Shown: piece by piece, positions 54,181 through 64,000 of the stretch | Layout: each line of letters starts with the position of its first letter | How positions within the stretch are numbered: position 1 is the stretch's first letter | Source of the DNA: Bolinopsis microptera | Lineage: Eukaryota > Ctenophora > Tentaculata > Lobata > Bolinopsidae | Reading direction: 5' to 3' | DNA: 64,000 nt | NCBI RefSeq assembly: GCF_026151205.1 | Contig: NC_087072.1 | Location: 4,388,084-4,452,083 of the forward strand | Translations under genes and position numbers: made by a program | Notes under the pieces: model-generated | Seen by the model: only the letters and a program-made list of their open reading frames with translations | What the model was told of the DNA's origin: nothing | The model's database searches: none

Positions 54181-55108
54181 TGTATTTTGATGATTGGAAA
54201 GTTTATTCTATTTCCTGGAATTCGGAGTTAGAATTATAAATACTTCTAAACATTCCATAAACTTCTCCAATATCCCTTATTCCTGATACATTAAAGAATG
54301 AAGATGGCTAAGTATTTATTCTAAAAACGGGCAATTCTTTTCACAGTGGAATTTTCAACTGAAAATATTATATCTATTAGCCGACGCTGGGTGCTATTAA
54401 ATTCCGACATTCCCAGAGAATACCTAGGCCTAGGTAGTAAGATTAAATTTAAATACAATTTATGTATTATTTTATGTATTTTGTTTTGAAACCTCTTGCA
54501 ATCACAGCCTGTAATAAATACATCAGATCCCTCCGAATTTTCTCGAATATTTATTTCTGATTTACTGGAGAATAAATGATGTATCATCCATCATGAGGAG
54601 TTGTCGTTCAATTTGACAAGTAGCTGAGTATGCAATCATAGGAGCTTGAAACTTATTCAAGCTTGAAACTTATTCAAACTTATTCAAGGCAAATTGTGGC
54701 AAATTGCTTTTCATCAGTGCATCATGTAACATCCTTATCAATTTGTTCAAATTTCTCATTTTCTACATATATTATAGACCCCAAAATTTTGGTGACGTTC
54801 GGATATAGTAATCAGTGAATGAAAGCAAGAAATATTCGGGGAAGGCCTTCGTGGACAGTTATTTTGTCGCAAATTAGGTAAATGGTTATAATCCAAGTGC
54901 AATGCATCATCCTTATGACGCCAATACAATTATCCTTTGACTAGCGTCAAAGGACCCAAACATTTGGAACTGATTCAAAAAATTTATTGAAGATTTTTAT
55001 AATCACTGGAATCATTTAAAGCTCTTCTAACAACTTCTCTGTTTAAACTGCCCCTTCATGAACTTGAAAAACATTATTGATAATTTATTTTGGTCAATAT
55101 TGGTGTTC
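54181..55108. other. Gene-free spacer
   Basis: AT-rich sequence between two TIR elements, with a short direct repeat of GCTTGAAACTTATTCAA near 54645-54685. No coding signal. Confidence 0.45.
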
Positions 55109-56037
55109 GATTCTTAAATAAACAGGGGGGCCAAAAGTCAGTACCCATACGTTGGGTCTTATACCACTGCCGTGTTTTATATTTGAGAGTTGTTGCTTTG
55201 CAGATGGCATTAAACTAATTACAACACTACAAATCTATTACATTTATTGAGAATTATGTAATGTAACGTGATGGAAATATTTTAAGCGGGCATATCCTGT
55301 CCAAACCCAGGATGCACGACATGAAGAATTCGTTATAACTTTGTATGAAACGCATTAATACTGTACCTACTTGTTCGAGGATTCCGTCACGAAAATTTGA
55401 AAATTCGATTTTTGGGGGCCACACCCATTCAACATTGAATTGCTTATACTGGTGTTTGTGAACATGTTAGATACTCTGTTGTAACATATTGCAATAGGTC
55501 ATTTAAACCGGAATATACTAATATAATCTGAAAAGATGGTGCGAAACGGATTTAAAATGACGAAGTTATCAAGCAATTTGTTTATCTCGTTAGCAAAATT
55601 GATTGGGTACTCAATGATTACCCAACTACGACACCGTAATTGGGCTCTCTACACGATTCCCATAATGCGGATCTAGCCTCAACCCAATCACCTGATCACA
55701 CGTAATGAACAAACTCGTTTTGCTTCATATCTCGGTCATCTGAGAAGCTAGAACTCTCATTTTTTCAGGACAAACGTAATTTAAGGGGCCAAACACCAAT
55801 CAATACAATTTGGCTCGATCGGACTATCCAAACTATCAAATAAATGCGAAAATGAACCTTCATTTGAAATAAATGAACACGAATATTTTTCGATTTGACA
55901 AATAACTCGAACCAGTGGTGGTAGTAAGTCATACCAGAAAGAATTATTTCAATTGGGCACTCAGTGACTGAGCTATTAGGGCCAACGTATGGGTACTGAC
56001 TTTTGGCCCCCCCCCCCCCCCCTGTATATTTAAGTAT
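55109..56037. mobile_element. TIR element, about 900 bp, CAGGGGGGCC ends
   Basis: CAGGGGGGCCAAAAGTCAGT...CCATACGTTGG at the left is inverted at the right (CCAACGTATGGGTACTGACT...CCCTG). Weaker inverted similarity continues outward (GATTCTTAAATA against TATTTAAGTATC). No transposase is encoded; the open frames inside have no family resemblance. Confidence 0.85.
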
Positions 56038-58217
56038 CATTTTCTGTCATTAGACTAGGCGATATATTTTCAAGCATACTTTACCAGTCCTTATCTTACT
56101 CGAGTACTTTTCTGGGATGTTTAGATTAAACACTGCTGAGTATTTAAAGTTTTATCTTAAAAGTGGTGTTATTAAACTTCAATTTATTATATCGGGTCTC
56201 AATAAGAGGTCTTGACTGCCTAGGCATCAAACCTTGGCAATCGGTAAACTTCCTCTGGCCCGGGATCAGCTGACCCTAGGGACCAGAGGGTAAAGACGTA
56301 GAGACTGAATGTATCTACAAAAGTGGTTGTTCTTACAAGAGACAGGGCTTGCAATGCAAGGGAAGAAAAATGGGAGAAACAATCACAAAGTGCATATTAT
56401 TTATATATAATTTATTCTTATTATTATTTATTATTATAATTATTTACTGTATACGTACTTTTCTATAGTAAAGATTCTGCATAAACCTAAAATGAATTTA
56501 CTCTCCGTAAGTATGTCTAAAAATTTCATTGAAAACAAACTGAACGAAGTTTTACTGCTCAGAACCTATCTGGGGTAGTGGGTTAACATACCATGTTACC
56601 TACATGAGTCATGACACTGAATGAAACTTTTGGGAAGCTTTTAATTAATTCTGTGTGGTGAATTTAATTAAATAGTCGGTTTAGATGGCCGGGCCGGGGT
56701 TTAATTTTATAGTTAACTTAAGGCAGAAATTTATAATTTATTCACAGCAACGAACGAACAGTAGGGGTCTATAATTAGAGATTATTATAATTATTATTAT
56801 TATCCTATGAACATACTAAGATCTGTTTAATTTAGTTTGCAAAAGTTGTGTAACAATAATGAATTCGTTGTAAGCGTTTGGGCTGGAGGTAGCAGTGTGA
56901 GAGATGTTAAAATATACGGGCCCATTATATCGCAGTTTACTGCATTTTTATTCAGTCGCCACGACACCACGTTTTATACATACAGTTCAAGCGACCAAAA
57001 GTTTTGAATTTTTGAAGCTTCCTAATTTCGATGACATGGCCAAGAAACAAGTTCTGTGATACTGGAGAGATACGATGTTACACGCTAGAGAAACAGTAAA
57101 TTGACATCAACTTTAAATAAAACTTTTGTTAAAATTTATAAAAATATACAGTAAAGAGTAATTCCAAAAGTGCAGACAGATATCCAAGAAACCGAAGGCC
57201 TTCAACCAATAATTGGAAACAAGAATTCTCTTGTAGGAACGTTAAAATGTTTCTTAACATTCCACTGGGATATGAATTGACATAATTTCTAACAATAGAA
57301 GTAGAGCCGGTGATATGAAAATTGTTCTTCAGAGCAAAAATTTCACTTTCAATAAAACTGAGAAAGGTATATAAATGTACACACCTGCGGCACAACGGTT
57401 ATTATAGCATTAAAATCGAGCTCTGCACTTCAATCTTACTCTGACCAAATTGTATTCGTACCCCAAACCCTAATTATAACTTCATAAAACAGAAACAGCT
57501 ATATACCCATTGCTTTTCGTTTTGTTAAAACGTACAAAACTTTATTTTAATAAACCTAACATATCATTTAACGGGCACAGACACAGGTTAACGAAACTTC
57601 AACTGGATAATATAACATATCTTAACAACCTGGCCACCGTGCAATGCACGTGCACGCACTCGAGCGCACACGCGCATTCGCGAGCCATCTATTACATTCA
57701 TCATCTCCAGTTAATTACAAATTATAATAAACCTTATACAAATAATATTGCCTAAATTTTTGCATCGTACTGTTATAATAGAATAAACGGATCTAGGCCG
57801 CAGTAATTTATAAGAACCACATTGTTACACATTTAAAATGAGATACACAACCTATATATCCAAACTATATATGTTGCTAAAACGGTGCAGCTTATATTTC
57901 ACGGGTATACAACCTAACATAGAACTGCATTTTAGCATACGGTTTGGATGTTCGGTTAACTTGAGCAATAACTTAACTTACTTATTAAGTTATTAAGCTG
58001 ATACAACTGAAATAACTTCCTATATCCTAGGCTGCTTTATAGCCCTACATAGATTATCATCCATTGTAACCTAAGTAAAGCTCAGCATCAAATATATATT
58101 ATCATATCGAGACTCTTCTTCTTCGAACTACCAATTGCTTAATTACATATAATAATATAGTGTTGTTATCACCACTCAATATTACAAAACTGCCTACTAA
58201 CCCTGGTTGTTTTTCAT
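56038..58217. other. Gene-free region
   Basis: AT-rich, about 2.2 kb. Short open frames (57129-57395 minus, 57510-57755 plus) show no family resemblance or splice context. I see no repeat structure beyond simple AT runs. Confidence 0.45.
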
Positions 58218-58590
58218 ATGGAGATCACGTGCCATCACGTCACGTGCTATCACGACACGTGCTATCACGACACGTGCTATCACGTCACGTGCTATCACGA
58301 CACGTGCTATCACGACACGTGGTATCACGACACGTGGTATCACGTCACGTGGTATCACGACACGTGGTATCACGACACGTGGTATCACGACACGTGCTAT
58401 CACGACACGTGGTATCACGACACGTGCGATCACGTCACGTGCTATCACGTCACGTGCTATCACGTCACGTGCTATCACGTCACGTGCTATCACGTCACGT
58501 GCTATCACGACACGTGGTATCACGACACGTGGTATCACGACACGTGGTATCACGTCACGTGATATCACGACACGTGCTATCACGTGCATC
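58218..58590. repeat. 15-bp array of palindromic CACGTG boxes
   Basis: About 25 tandem copies of a 15-bp unit, TATCACGTCACGTGC or TATCACGACACGTGG, each carrying one CACGTG. Two positions vary between units (T/A before CACGTG and C/G after it) and neighbouring units tend to share variants. Since 15 is a multiple of three, several frames stay open, but none is a credible gene. CACGTG is the E-box bound by bHLH-zip proteins such as Myc/Max, USF and TFE, and the spacing puts sites about 1.5 helical turns apart. Confidence 0.97.
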
Positions 58591-59191
58591 ATCGTGCGAT
58601 AGAAACTGTAAATAGAGACTGTGGCGTAAAAGTCAAGCTATAAAATTTTGATCTCCAGAGTTGCTCATTTAATTTAATTAGCCAAAATTAGTTCAGTTAG
58701 AAATTTAGGAATAGGAAGAGTCATTCTGATAACTCAACTTAGAAAACATTTAATTACAGACATTGTAGGAATGTTAAAGTCTTCTGATTTTAAGGCAGTT
58801 ATTAAAGTTATTGTAATAAATAAAAATTTGGCCATGAATACGAAACATGTGCCGCCACATTCCACAACATGTGCCGCCACATTCCACAATTTAGTTCCCC
58901 ACCAAAGTAGAAGACGTCATAATGTGTTATGTGTGTAACTTTAAGGCCACTTTATTATAAAACCAATGGCTATATTCAACTAACAATAACTTATTCATAT
59001 TGGTAAAAGTGAAGAAACCAACGATATTTTAAGCAAAAACAATGTCATTTATTTGGCGTATCAAGCTCTCTAGAGCTGAGCAGTTGGAGACACGATTGTG
59101 TGTCTGTGATTATCCTGCCTTCAAGTGCATCCCTTGCGCATGATTAATGGAGAGTGCCGCTACGCACAACACGTGATTGTAATCTAGAGAA
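58591..59191. other. Spacer 3' of the Ras-like gene
   Basis: Contains a short direct duplication of CATGTGCCGCCACATTCCAC near 58846-58888. Otherwise no structure was recognised. The 3' UTR of the Ras-like gene is expected here. Confidence 0.4.
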
Positions 59192-61434
59192 TTACATGAC
59201 CCGACATTTGGTGTTCTTAGTCTGGGTCCTCTGTGGCGGAACTTTCTGTAACCTTTTATCCATGATAGCCTGAAATAATAAACCAGGTTATTATAACATA
59301 CAACTTAGTTTATACAGTCAGAGGCCAGAGCATCTAGAACTTGCTATTGTTTGTAGGTATAATATTTATTTCGTATTTTAGTCGCCAACAGTAACAACTG
59401 AAATGAAAGATATCGTGCGAGCACTCAGCAAGTTGATTTAACTTATCGAATACAATGCCATATAATACTCATATAAGACAAGTAACATACAATAAAAACA
59501 AAATTGTATTTTATACCCACAATCAATTCATATTTAGTTCAAATATTTCAAGTCAAAATAACCATTTCACAGAAGTGGTTTTATTATAATAAAATAATTT
59601 GTGATATGTGTACAAGTGACAAATTAATAAATTAATTTACACTAAAAAATGTACAAAAAATACACAATTTTTACTTTGCAACACTGGTTCAGCAGGTTTG
59701 ATATCATATAAGTTTAATATTGATAGACATCATATAATATTGATAGACATCATATAAGTTTAAGGTTTTCAACATTTTACGGATATGCCATTATATGGTT
59801 GATAGATTAAGAACTGACATGGCCGATGTCAGAGTACTTACCCCTATCAAGCTGACAAAAGCCTCCACAATGTTGTGTCCCACCCTGGCAGAGGTCTCGA
59901 TGTATTTCAATCCTGAAGAGAGTTATAAGTTACTGTGATGAGTTCTATCTAATACATATGTATACCCCGAACTCGGCACTCACGTTTTAACATTTATTTA
60001 TATAATTACATTTACGTAAAAATTGAAAACAGTATTGATTACATTATTAATTAGTAATAAGTCATAATGATGTTAATCTAATGACCTCCGTCATCAATTA
60101 AAACAGTAGCTCAAACAATAAACATATGGTTACAATGTAACCATATGTTTATTGTTTATGCATTAGAAATATGCACGATTTTCAAATTCAACATGGAATT
60201 ATATTAACTGGGCGGCGCTCGGCATGTCACTCCGCCATATATGCATGCTTATAAACAGTAAAGACTGGGGTCCCCATGCCACTCCCCAGGTGGTATGGAA
60301 TATGATATAATACGCCATCACGGATCGGGAAATTGAGCGGCCATCCACATAAAAGAAAAGCGGCCGCATTTCTTGTTTACATGTCAAGTTGAATTATTTA
60401 GTGATCAAATATTGCTTGATCATTTAGCATATGTTTAGTGACAGTAAAGTAGTTAAATAGCTTCTTTAGAAACTTTTGTAACAAACAGGACGATTAGGCT
60501 CGCTTGAGATTATCATGTTGTTTCAACAATACGATCATCTCAAATGTAAGGATTTGCAGGAAAATGGGGCTAGCAACAAGTGACAGGGCAGGAATATGTT
60601 AGTTTTTCACAAATGAAAGTTCATTATCGCTTGCAGACTAAATAAATGTGCAGATTACAGCACTGTATCATGGCAAGACAAGCTCATGCGGTGTTTTATC
60701 CCTTTTCCACAGAGATTCTTATAAAATCCCTAGTTGTCCTCGGAACCGGCACTATACATATCATTAAAATCTGCATGCACATTGTCTTAATCTGATTCGC
60801 TGCTTTAGCAGACTTACCGAGACTTTCTGAGAAAGAGCAGGCACTGTCGTAGGTAACTTTCCTCGTTTCACTAAGATCGTGTTTGTTTCCGACCAGGAGC
60901 ACGCAGCTCTGCAAATGTTTCCAATATTAATTCTGGGCTTATTTTATTATTTTATGGGACCCCAATATTGGAATTCGTGAATGATGGGTATTTATTCTTA
61001 AATCAGTTGATAGAGCTATAATTCGAATGTTTGATTGGCAATTTGTGTTATATACTGAACCTCTTGCTGATAGTGATATTTTTAATTTGGAGGGCCCGGT
61101 ACGTGGCCCTCGATCCTAATCTTAAGCGCAAGCATAGAAGTATAACATCCGTAACTGTTACAAATCTATTATATTCGCATTTTATGTAGTTAGACTATAT
61201 AAATAAATTTAGACTTTTAGGGGTTTGGTAACTATACTAAACGACGCCTTATATCTTTATATGACGTCTTTTTGACGGATTTTATTTATATTAGAAACTA
61301 TGGGACCAATCCTTAGTGGTAGTTTAAGTTACTCACTGATTCACTAATATTCCTCTCCACTTGTTGGTGTAGTTCCTTCAACATTTCGAAGCTCCCTTCG
61401 TCGGTGATTGAAAAAACAATCATAATACCGTCAG
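59192..61434 (-). CDS. Ras-family small GTPase, 3' exons only
   Basis: Four exons in phase encode the last 111 residues of a Ras-superfamily protein: 61337-61434, 60818-60908, 59842-59912 and 59192-59269. They begin after the expected DTAGQE region with ADGIMIVFSITDEGSFEMLKE (G3 follow-on strand). They include the G4 motif in VLLVGNKHDL (NKxD) and the G5 motif in YIETSARVGHNIVEAF (ETSA), and end in a basic tail with CAAX box CRVM, predicted to be farnesylated and membrane-anchored. The exon or exons with the P-loop (GxxGxGKS), switch I and switch II are not found up to 64000 and may lie beyond the window. The tail and G4/G5 contexts do not decide between Ras, Rap, Di-Ras and RERG types. Confidence 0.88.
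60113..60157. repeat. Near-perfect 45-nt palindrome
   Basis: AAACAATAAACATATGGTTA and its reverse complement TAACCATATGTTTATTGTTT meet with a few bases between, in an intron of the Ras-like gene. It could extrude as a hairpin; no function is assigned. Confidence 0.9.
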
Positions 61435-63232
61435 CTGAAATGATAAATATTTGTATCTTTAAACTTTTAAAAATATTATAAGTTAATCTAAGAAGTAAGA
61501 AGTCGTAAGATGACGCATTATCAACCAAGAATAGGATAATAACTGGATTCACACAGTCCCAAATGTTTTATGTATTAGTGTTTTTGTAGTCACACCACAT
61601 CAGGTTATTACGGGCAAACGATTTCAATCCTAGTTGATCGAGCGGAGCACCAGAATTTGGGTTGGAATTTGAGTTTTAAATGATGTCACATGTGTGTGAT
61701 TGATAAATCTGTGAACGATAAGTCCGTTTTCAGGATTGTGTTCATTTTCATCATTAGAATTAGATTCCAACTATTATACCCGCTACATTAATCACCCTGA
61801 TCCAAACAGATCAGAATTCTTACGATGTAATTGGACAATAGAACTGTTTCTACGAAATGATAGAGAACAATAACAGGTCACTAACTATTATACTGTGGTC
61901 TATCTAATTTTGAGACACGAAAAACAACGTACAGATCTAAATATAATTTCCGCTTGAAAACGACTGATATCTTGATGACATCTTACAGGTTTAAAAAACC
62001 TTAACTTGTTGATATATATTTTGTATGGCAACGCAACGTGAGATTTTAATTGAAGCTGGTAAGGATAATTTGTGTGGAGTGCCAAGATTCCAAGAAAGTT
62101 CAAGATTCTACAGCCGAAGTAGTCCCTGCAAGCAGATAAAATTTCTCAAATCTTCCGCAGCAACTACTTTCTGCAAACATCTGCACAGAGCAATTAAAGT
62201 TCCCCGACGTGGAATACTTCCGTCGTATAATCCCGGACTTTTCTAATAAACTGTGTAAACGTAATAATATATCGTAGCATACAACCCTTGAGAAATCTAG
62301 CTTTGCATCCTGAAAGCCCAAACGAAGCATGGAAATCCACGCCTTCTCGTCACACGTCAAGAATCCCGATGTTTTAATTTTACACCGGTTGCCAATTTAC
62401 CAGTTTACCAATTTGAGCAATTAATCAAAATGTGAGAAAAATAGGTCTGATAGACATCTTGAAAATGGTTGCGATGATGATGGTTCTTATTTTGGTTTGA
62501 CATAACAGTAAATAAAAACAGACTGTTCCAGAAGTTTGGGGGGGGGTCCAACTACAAAAAATACGAATACGAATTTCAAATTTTAGGGGTGCGTTCGTAT
62601 TTTTTCGTATTTTTTCGTATTTTTTACCAACATTTTTTACTCTAAAAATAAAGAAATATCCCAGAGAAATGGATCTATAAATCCATTGGTTTTCTCCGTT
62701 GTATCTTTGTATATTACACTGTATGACATCACAGAAGATAAATAAGATGCAGCAAAACTGGTGAACAAATGAAAATACAATACTACGATTACCTACTAAT
62801 TAATAATTGGAGTTTAGCTGCTTGTCAATCTCAAGTAAGCGTATTTATGTCAAAATCACTGGGATATTATCACAATTCAGATATTATTATGTATTAATTG
62901 TGATTTATAAAGGTCTTTGAATGCTACATCACAGAATATTATTGCCAAATACGCATTACGCATACTTTTAAAGTCTGGTAAGTTGGGTTCCTAAAACGAA
63001 ATTTAATCAGCTTCGGCTGAACCCATTATATATTATAATATATAGACTATATATGGCACATTCATATTAATATTCTATCAGATCTTTCCTTAGATAAACT
63101 TATTACACAAAGTAGTCATGGTTATAGTAACAGCTTAAATTCCTTAGGATTTAAATAGAGAAAAACTTCAAATTCTCTTAGTGATCTTCAAAACTTCTTT
63201 TGATAGATAAATCTTACAATCTACATCAGACT
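61435..63232. other. Upstream intron or intergenic stretch, no P-loop exon found
   Basis: I looked on the minus strand for the missing GTPase N-terminus and saw no GxxGxGKS or DTAGQE coding. A poly-G run with AT-rich TTCGTATTTT repeats lies at about 62537-62630. Open frames at 62025-62360 have no family resemblance. Confidence 0.45.
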
Positions 63233-63997
63233 TCACCCAAACATGATAGTTCTGATGGGTAGAACAAAAGGAGTTAGTGGGTACACGGCAGACAGACGAC
63301 CTGTCAGCCTTGCTGAATATATGCGATGTTGACATGAACAGAGCCTGCCCGCGGAACTTGACAGCTTGCTTGAATCTTTCTTGTCGAACCAGCCCTTGAT
63401 ACCAACAGATACACGTTTACAGTCTTTTCCAAGCGATTCGCATGGCCGAGAAAGTGACACCCTGGCGATACTGTAGCCTTTGATTCTCCTTTGGCGTGTA
63501 TGACCTGCCATTGATGACCGACCGTCGTTCATGAACTTCTCAGCAGCAGTATCAACATGGTACCAACGGCCGTCGGTTGTGAGAACTCCAGTTGACTGGT
63601 TATAAATCTCCATTTCATCATCATCATCATTGGGGGCCTCAAGCTCAGCCTCTTCCCTGTCTTCATCATCAACTAGAGTGTAACAGTCGGGTTCAGTAGG
63701 TATATCGAGTTCGCACCCGGACAGCTTTGTGTGAGCACGAATCATATCCTTCCCCATGTCGATGCCTTCCCTGAGTGCTTTCCTAAGTTTCTTGAGGCTG
63801 GTGTCTCTGCCCTTGTACACCCGTGTTTGGTTGGGATTGGGAATCAGTGTCTTCCCCCGAGTGTGTGCAACGTCATTCGCCACAAGATGGCTGCCTTTCG
63901 CATCAAGCTCAAGGCACCGATTTTTCCTTGCTCTGGCGTCCTTTGTGGAAGCCAGTGCGAAGGAAAGCAAACAATTGTTCGCAAGAGTCGGAAACAA
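63233..63997 (-). CDS. Unassigned ORF running off the right edge
   Basis: A 254-codon open frame, open to the window edge, so the protein may be longer. I do not recognise it. It has a basic first third (RARKNRC, GRDTSLKKLRKALREG), an acidic middle with DDEDREEAELEAPNDDDDEME, and a Cys/Arg/Ser-rich C-terminus. Its GC content is clearly higher than the surroundings, which suggests a mobile-element ORF or a recent import into the presumed Ras intron rather than ancient intron sequence. It could also be an exon of a host gene. No transposase or polymerase motif is visible. Confidence 0.35.
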   Translation of the reverse strand: MFPTLANNCLLSFALASTKDARARKNRCLELDAKGSHLVANDVAHTRGKTLIPNPNQTRVYKGRDTSLKKLRKALREGIDMGKDMIRAHTKLSGCELDIPTEPDCYTLVDDEDREEAELEAPNDDDDEMEIYNQSTGVLTTDGRWYHVDTAAEKFMNDGRSSMAGHTRQRRIKGYSIARVSLSRPCESLGKDCKRVSVGIKGWFDKKDSSKLSSSAGRLCSCQHRIYSARLTGRLSAVYPLTPFVLPIRTIMFG

Positions 63998-64000
63998 AAT

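Noticed and set aside
58160-58615. Long open frames of 114-151 codons in several frames with repeated HVLSR or ITTRA units
   Set aside because: They are forced by the 15-bp tandem repeat, which keeps several frames open on both strands. No start context, splice sites or homology.

Overview
This is a window of an invertebrate (non-vertebrate metazoan) nuclear genome. It is AT-rich, its genes are split by ordinary GT-AG introns, and it is crowded with MITEs, fold-back elements, minisatellites and retroelement pieces. The conserved genes are animal-type: gamma-tubulin complex protein 2, NDUFA8, COQ3, a penta-EF-hand protein and a Ras-like GTPase. The C2/MNNL and DSL-type modules of Notch ligands point to Metazoa. 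I cannot place the species; the identifications rest on reading the translations against remembered family sequences.

Layout. 1-14.7 kb holds no recognised host gene. It contains a homogeneous 52-bp satellite (about 52 units), GC-rich tRNA-like repeats and a young gag-only LTR retrotransposon at 8.1-11.8 kb, with the sequence left of the element repeated again to its right. From 14.7 to 53.2 kb four conserved genes lie head to tail on the minus strand. In transcription order they are a PDCD6/ALG-2-like penta-EF-hand gene (53.2-50.9), NDUFA8 (49.7-45.7), TUBGCP2 (45.1-17.4) and COQ3 (16.8-14.7). I resolved their exons so that phases match and reading frames close. 53.2-59.2 kb is gene-poor and carries two TIR elements and a 15-bp array of about 25 CACGTG boxes. 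59.2-61.4 kb holds the last four exons of a Ras-family GTPase on the minus strand. An unassigned GC-richer ORF runs off the right edge.

The main discovery candidate sits inside one TUBGCP2 intron of about 20.5 kb (21902-42395), on the opposite strand. It is a small tandem family of predicted cell-surface proteins, each with a signal peptide, a Notch-ligand-like C2/MNNL head, a stalk of nine or ten DSL-type cysteine modules in a row where classical ligands have one DSL followed by EGF repeats, one membrane span and a short tail ending IEDM. Two genes are complete: B at 30157-34168 (682 aa predicted) and C at 38156-42114 (630 aa predicted). A third unit, A (25261-27436), has only the four intact head exons. 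Its last exon ends in the phase needed to splice onto gene B's stalk, so it may be an alternative head. Heads are divergent while stalk exons are almost identical between B and C, a pattern expected of a recognition family with homogenised stalks.

Other points of interest are a pair of mutually exclusive 110-bp exons in the penta-EF-hand gene separated by only 40 nt, an ORF1-only half-LINE inside a palindromic transposon with a perfect 8-bp target duplication in an NDUFA8 intron, and TA-flanked MITEs that keep the acidic tail of a pogo-like transposase.
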